Translations under genes and position numbers: made by a program
Part shown: in pieces, positions 5,734 through 7,595 of the stretch
Layout: each line of letters begins with the position of its first letter
How positions within the stretch are numbered: the first letter of the stretch is position 1
Source: Nitrospirae bacterium UBA4572
Lineage (GTDB): Bacteria; Nitrospirota; Leptospirillia; Leptospirillales; Leptospirillaceae
Assembly (NCBI GenBank): GCA_002387725.1
Contig: DGKK01000044.1
Coordinates: forward strand, 1-7,595
Length of the DNA stretch: 7,595 bases
Reading direction: 5' to 3'
The notes under the pieces: generated by a model
The model's database searches: none
Told to the model about the DNA's origin: nothing
Seen by the model: the letters and a program-made list of their open reading frames with translations, nothing else

Positions 5734-6330
5734 ATGAATCGCCGGAAAGGAGCGGGAACGCTGATCGTCTCCCTTCTTCTTCTGGGAGCCTTCCCCCGGA
5801 CGAGCCTGGCCGGGATTCTCCCCGGCCCCGACACCGTTCTCGAAAGCCGGATCCTCTGGGTCGAAAATCAGATGCGGCTCTCCATGAGCCGCTTTCACCA
5901 AATCTTTCTTCAAAAGAATCGAGGGAACGACTTCTATGCGACCCCGATGCTTCCCCCGGTCCCGGTCATGACCCTGCCGGCCCCCGTAGGGGGAACGGGG
6001 GTCTCCGGGGTGACCCAGTCGGCGGCCGAGGGGATGGGGCAGGCCGTCTCGGGGCTTCCCCAGGTTCCCACGGCCTACGCCAGCGGAAGCGGGGTCCACG
6101 ACATGGCCTACCAGGCCAGCCCCGAAGGGGCCATCCGCCTCGGGGCCGACATGGAGGGGCGGATGTTCCAGACCCTGGTGACGATCCATCAGGACCTTCT
6201 CTATCTTCTCAAGGTGCAGTCCTCCCGCTCGGGACTCAAGGGTCAGGTTCTCGACCAGAACCACTTTGAGAATCTCCGGGACCAGGAGATCCTGAAGATC
6301 GACCTCCCCCAGTGGATCATGTACCGGTGA
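5734..6330 (+). CDS. Exported protein in the VirB5 position
   Basis: A 198-residue protein with a clear signal peptide: basic MNRRK, hydrophobic TLIVSLLLLGAF, and a likely cut after SLA at residue 26. The mature part begins with a predicted helix (LESRILWVENQMRLSMSRFHQIFLQ, written here as positions 35-59 in part), then a Pro-, Gly- and Val-rich middle (about 68-125), and a second helical region (about 138-185) containing GRMFQTLVTIHQDLLYLL. VirB5 proteins are periplasmic or pilus-tip proteins of about 220 residues encoded between VirB4 and VirB6, exactly this position. I do not recognise a VirB5 sequence motif, so this is an inference from order, size and export. The start ATG lies 4 bases after the ATPase stop, with GGAGGAGG about nine bases upstream inside that gene. 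Confidence 0.7.
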   Translation: MNRRKGAGTLIVSLLLLGAFPRTSLAGILPGPDTVLESRILWVENQMRLSMSRFHQIFLQKNRGNDFYATPMLPPVPVMTLPAPVGGTGVSGVTQSAAEGMGQAVSGLPQVPTAYASGSGVHDMAYQASPEGAIRLGADMEGRMFQTLVTIHQDLLYLLKVQSSRSGLKGQVLDQNHFENLRDQEILKIDLPQWIMYR

Positions 6331-6343
6331 GGAGGAGACCCGG

Positions 6344-7573
6344 GTGAGCTGTCCCAGCGCCGAGGGGATCCTCGTCTTTCAGGATACGGCGACGATTCCC
6401 TGCGTTCTTCTCCCGGTGCGCCAGCAGATCGCCGGGCTGACCCGGGTCCTCCTCTTCGTGAGCCTCCCTCTTGCATTGGTTTTCCTTTGGCTCAAGTTGC
6501 GGGGAGGGGAGCGGATCTTCGGGGATCTTCTCCGGGGACTGGTCGTCTTTATCGCCCTGGCCGGCTACGACGGCTGGTTCACCGACGGCGTCACGGTGGT
6601 GGGGGCTCTGGCCCAGTCTCTTTATCCCAGCTCCCTCGTTCTGGCCTTCTACGAACGGATCTGGCAGTCGAGCCTCATCCCGGGATCGGTGGGCTCCTTC
6701 GTGGGCTTTCTCTCCGATCCGATGGGGATCCTCTATCTCATTCTCCTCGATGCCCTCAAGGTCATCGTCCTGGCCTTTTCCCTGGTGAGGTATGCCCTTC
6801 TGGCCTTTCTCTATGTTGTCGGCCCCCTGCTTCTGGCCGTTTCCGTCATTCCGGGACTTTTCTTTCTCGTCTCACAGTGGGCCCGGAACTCCCTGGAGAT
6901 CAGCCTGTGGCTCCTCTTCCACAATCTCCTCATCGGGATCTTCTCCTCGATCAATCTCTACCAGGCCCTGGCTCCCGGCCCCGTCTCCCAGACCCTCGTC
7001 AACCGGGTACTCGAGATCGGGATTCTCCTCGTTCTGGTCCTCATGATCCTCTTTGTTCCGATCCTCACCCATCTCCTTCTCGACCGCTCCTACGAGGGGA
7101 TCGGCTCCTTCATGGGCCCCCAGGCAGAAACTCTGGGACGAAGCCTCTGGCACAACATCGTCTCGAAGCCTCTCCTCAAGGGAGAGCTCCCCTTCGGCAT
7201 GGGAGAGTTCAAGGCGGGAACGACCACCAAGGACCTGGGGCAGGGGAAGCGGGTCTATCGAAAACGGCAGCTGCGCCTTGGCCCACTGGACTTCACCTCG
7301 ATGGTCTGGCAGCGGGTGGCCAAGAAAAAGACAGGCGAGGAGGCGGCCAGGGTCCCGAACGCCGAATCGGGTCAAAAGACCAAAAAAACGGGCCGGACGA
7401 GCTCCCCGAAGAGGACCACACGAACGAAAAAAAGTGCTTCCGCAGGCGCGAAGAAGAGCGCCGCTCCCCGCCGCGCCCCCCGGAAGAAGTCCGAGGACAA
7501 GGCTGACGCGGAGAAGAGTCTCCCGGCCAGGAAGCCACGGGTCCGGAAGAGTCCGGACCCCAAAAACGATTAG
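6344..7573 (+). CDS. VirB6/TrbL-like polytopic protein with a basic tail
   Basis: A 409-residue protein. Hydrophobic segments lie at about 31-50, 62-79, 83-103, 127-148, 150-178, 186-206 and 222-246, the topology of VirB6/TrbL inner-membrane channel proteins; YVVGPLLLAVSVIPG (157-171) resembles the conserved G-P helix of that family. VirB6 forms part of the inner-membrane pore with VirB8 and VirB10. From about residue 326 the protein becomes a tail of some 84 residues made largely of Lys, Arg, Ala, Ser, Pro and Thr (for example KKTGRTSSPKRTTRTKKSAS), resembling histone H1-like or AlgP-like tails. Typical VirB6 proteins are about 300 residues and lack this. GTG 6344 is the start: GGAGGAG lies six bases before it. 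It follows the exported protein by 13 bases. Family assignment rests on topology and operon order. Confidence 0.75.
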   Translation: MSCPSAEGILVFQDTATIPCVLLPVRQQIAGLTRVLLFVSLPLALVFLWLKLRGGERIFGDLLRGLVVFIALAGYDGWFTDGVTVVGALAQSLYPSSLVLAFYERIWQSSLIPGSVGSFVGFLSDPMGILYLILLDALKVIVLAFSLVRYALLAFLYVVGPLLLAVSVIPGLFFLVSQWARNSLEISLWLLFHNLLIGIFSSINLYQALAPGPVSQTLVNRVLEIGILLVLVLMILFVPILTHLLLDRSYEGIGSFMGPQAETLGRSLWHNIVSKPLLKGELPFGMGEFKAGTTTKDLGQGKRVYRKRQLRLGPLDFTSMVWQRVAKKKTGEEAARVPNAESGQKTKKTGRTSSPKRTTRTKKSASAGAKKSAAPRRAPRKKSEDKADAEKSLPARKPRVRKSPDPKND

Positions 7574-7591
7574 CCCTTGAAGGATGCGGAG

Positions 7592-7595
7592 ATGG
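7592..7595 (+). CDS. Probable start of the next T4SS operon gene (cut by window end)
   Basis: ATG at 7592-7594 is preceded by GAAGGA (7579-7584) at good SD spacing and lies 18 bases after the TAG of the VirB6-like gene, matching the tight packing of this operon. An ATG at 7584 is an alternative but sits on the SD itself. Nothing can be said about the product. Confidence 0.35.

Noticed and set aside
7382..7433. Two runs of seven A (7382-7388 and 7427-7433) in the basic tail as programmed frameshift sites
   Set aside because: In the reading frame they fall as AAA AAA A, which is not the X XXY YYZ phase needed for a -1 slip. The run length is also short for transcriptional slippage, and the alternative tails show no clear function.
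1..7595. CRISPR arrays, tRNA or rRNA genes, insertion sequences
   Set aside because: No regularly spaced repeats, cloverleaf sequences, rRNA segments or transposase frames were recognised on either strand.

Overview
The window suggests a GC-rich bacterium carrying an accessory conjugation or type IV secretion (T4SS) region beside a core metabolic gene. No marker fixes the species. The E. coli-type isocitrate dehydrogenase, strong Shine-Dalgarno (SD) sites and GC-rich codon use fit many Gram-negative lineages. A Leptospirillum-like (Nitrospirota) host is a guess that I cannot verify.

Left part (1-870): the last 26 codons of an unidentified gene, then a type II toxin-antitoxin locus. The Phd/YefM-type antitoxin is intact. 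The PIN-domain (VapC-type) toxin overlaps it and is broken by one in-frame TGA codon; the frame is otherwise open to a normal PIN length. A strong intrinsic terminator at 845-869 separates this locus from the convergent gene to its right.

Middle (896-2146, minus strand): complete NADP-type isocitrate dehydrogenase (icd), 416 codons, with substrate, metal and NADP residues conserved. A 586-base non-coding stretch (2147-2732) lies between icd and the divergent T4SS operon. Its right half is AT-rich and holds three TTGACA-containing motifs, two of them within an exact 16-base direct repeat 85 bases apart. It also holds a palindrome, a sigma-54-type -24/-12 element, and a hairpin that buries the first SD site of the operon.

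Right part (2733-7595, plus strand): five tightly packed genes in the order of the start of a VirB/Trb operon. They are a two-helix VirB2/TrbC-like pilin candidate, a VirB3-like small membrane protein, a VirB4-type ATPase with Walker A and B, an exported protein in the VirB5 position, and a VirB6/TrbL-like polytopic protein with an unusual basic, histone-H1-like tail. The next gene probably starts in the last bases. Overlaps (1 and 11 bases) and short gaps (4 and 13 bases) indicate one translationally coupled transcript. Together the products would build the pilus subunit, its inner-membrane platform, the assembly motor and the inner-membrane channel. The coupling protein, relaxase and VirB7-11 homologues are not in the window.

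The most interesting point is the start of this operon. The predicted sigma-54 start site falls inside the SD-masking hairpin, so a sigma-54 transcript would have a free SD while read-through RNA would have a masked one.
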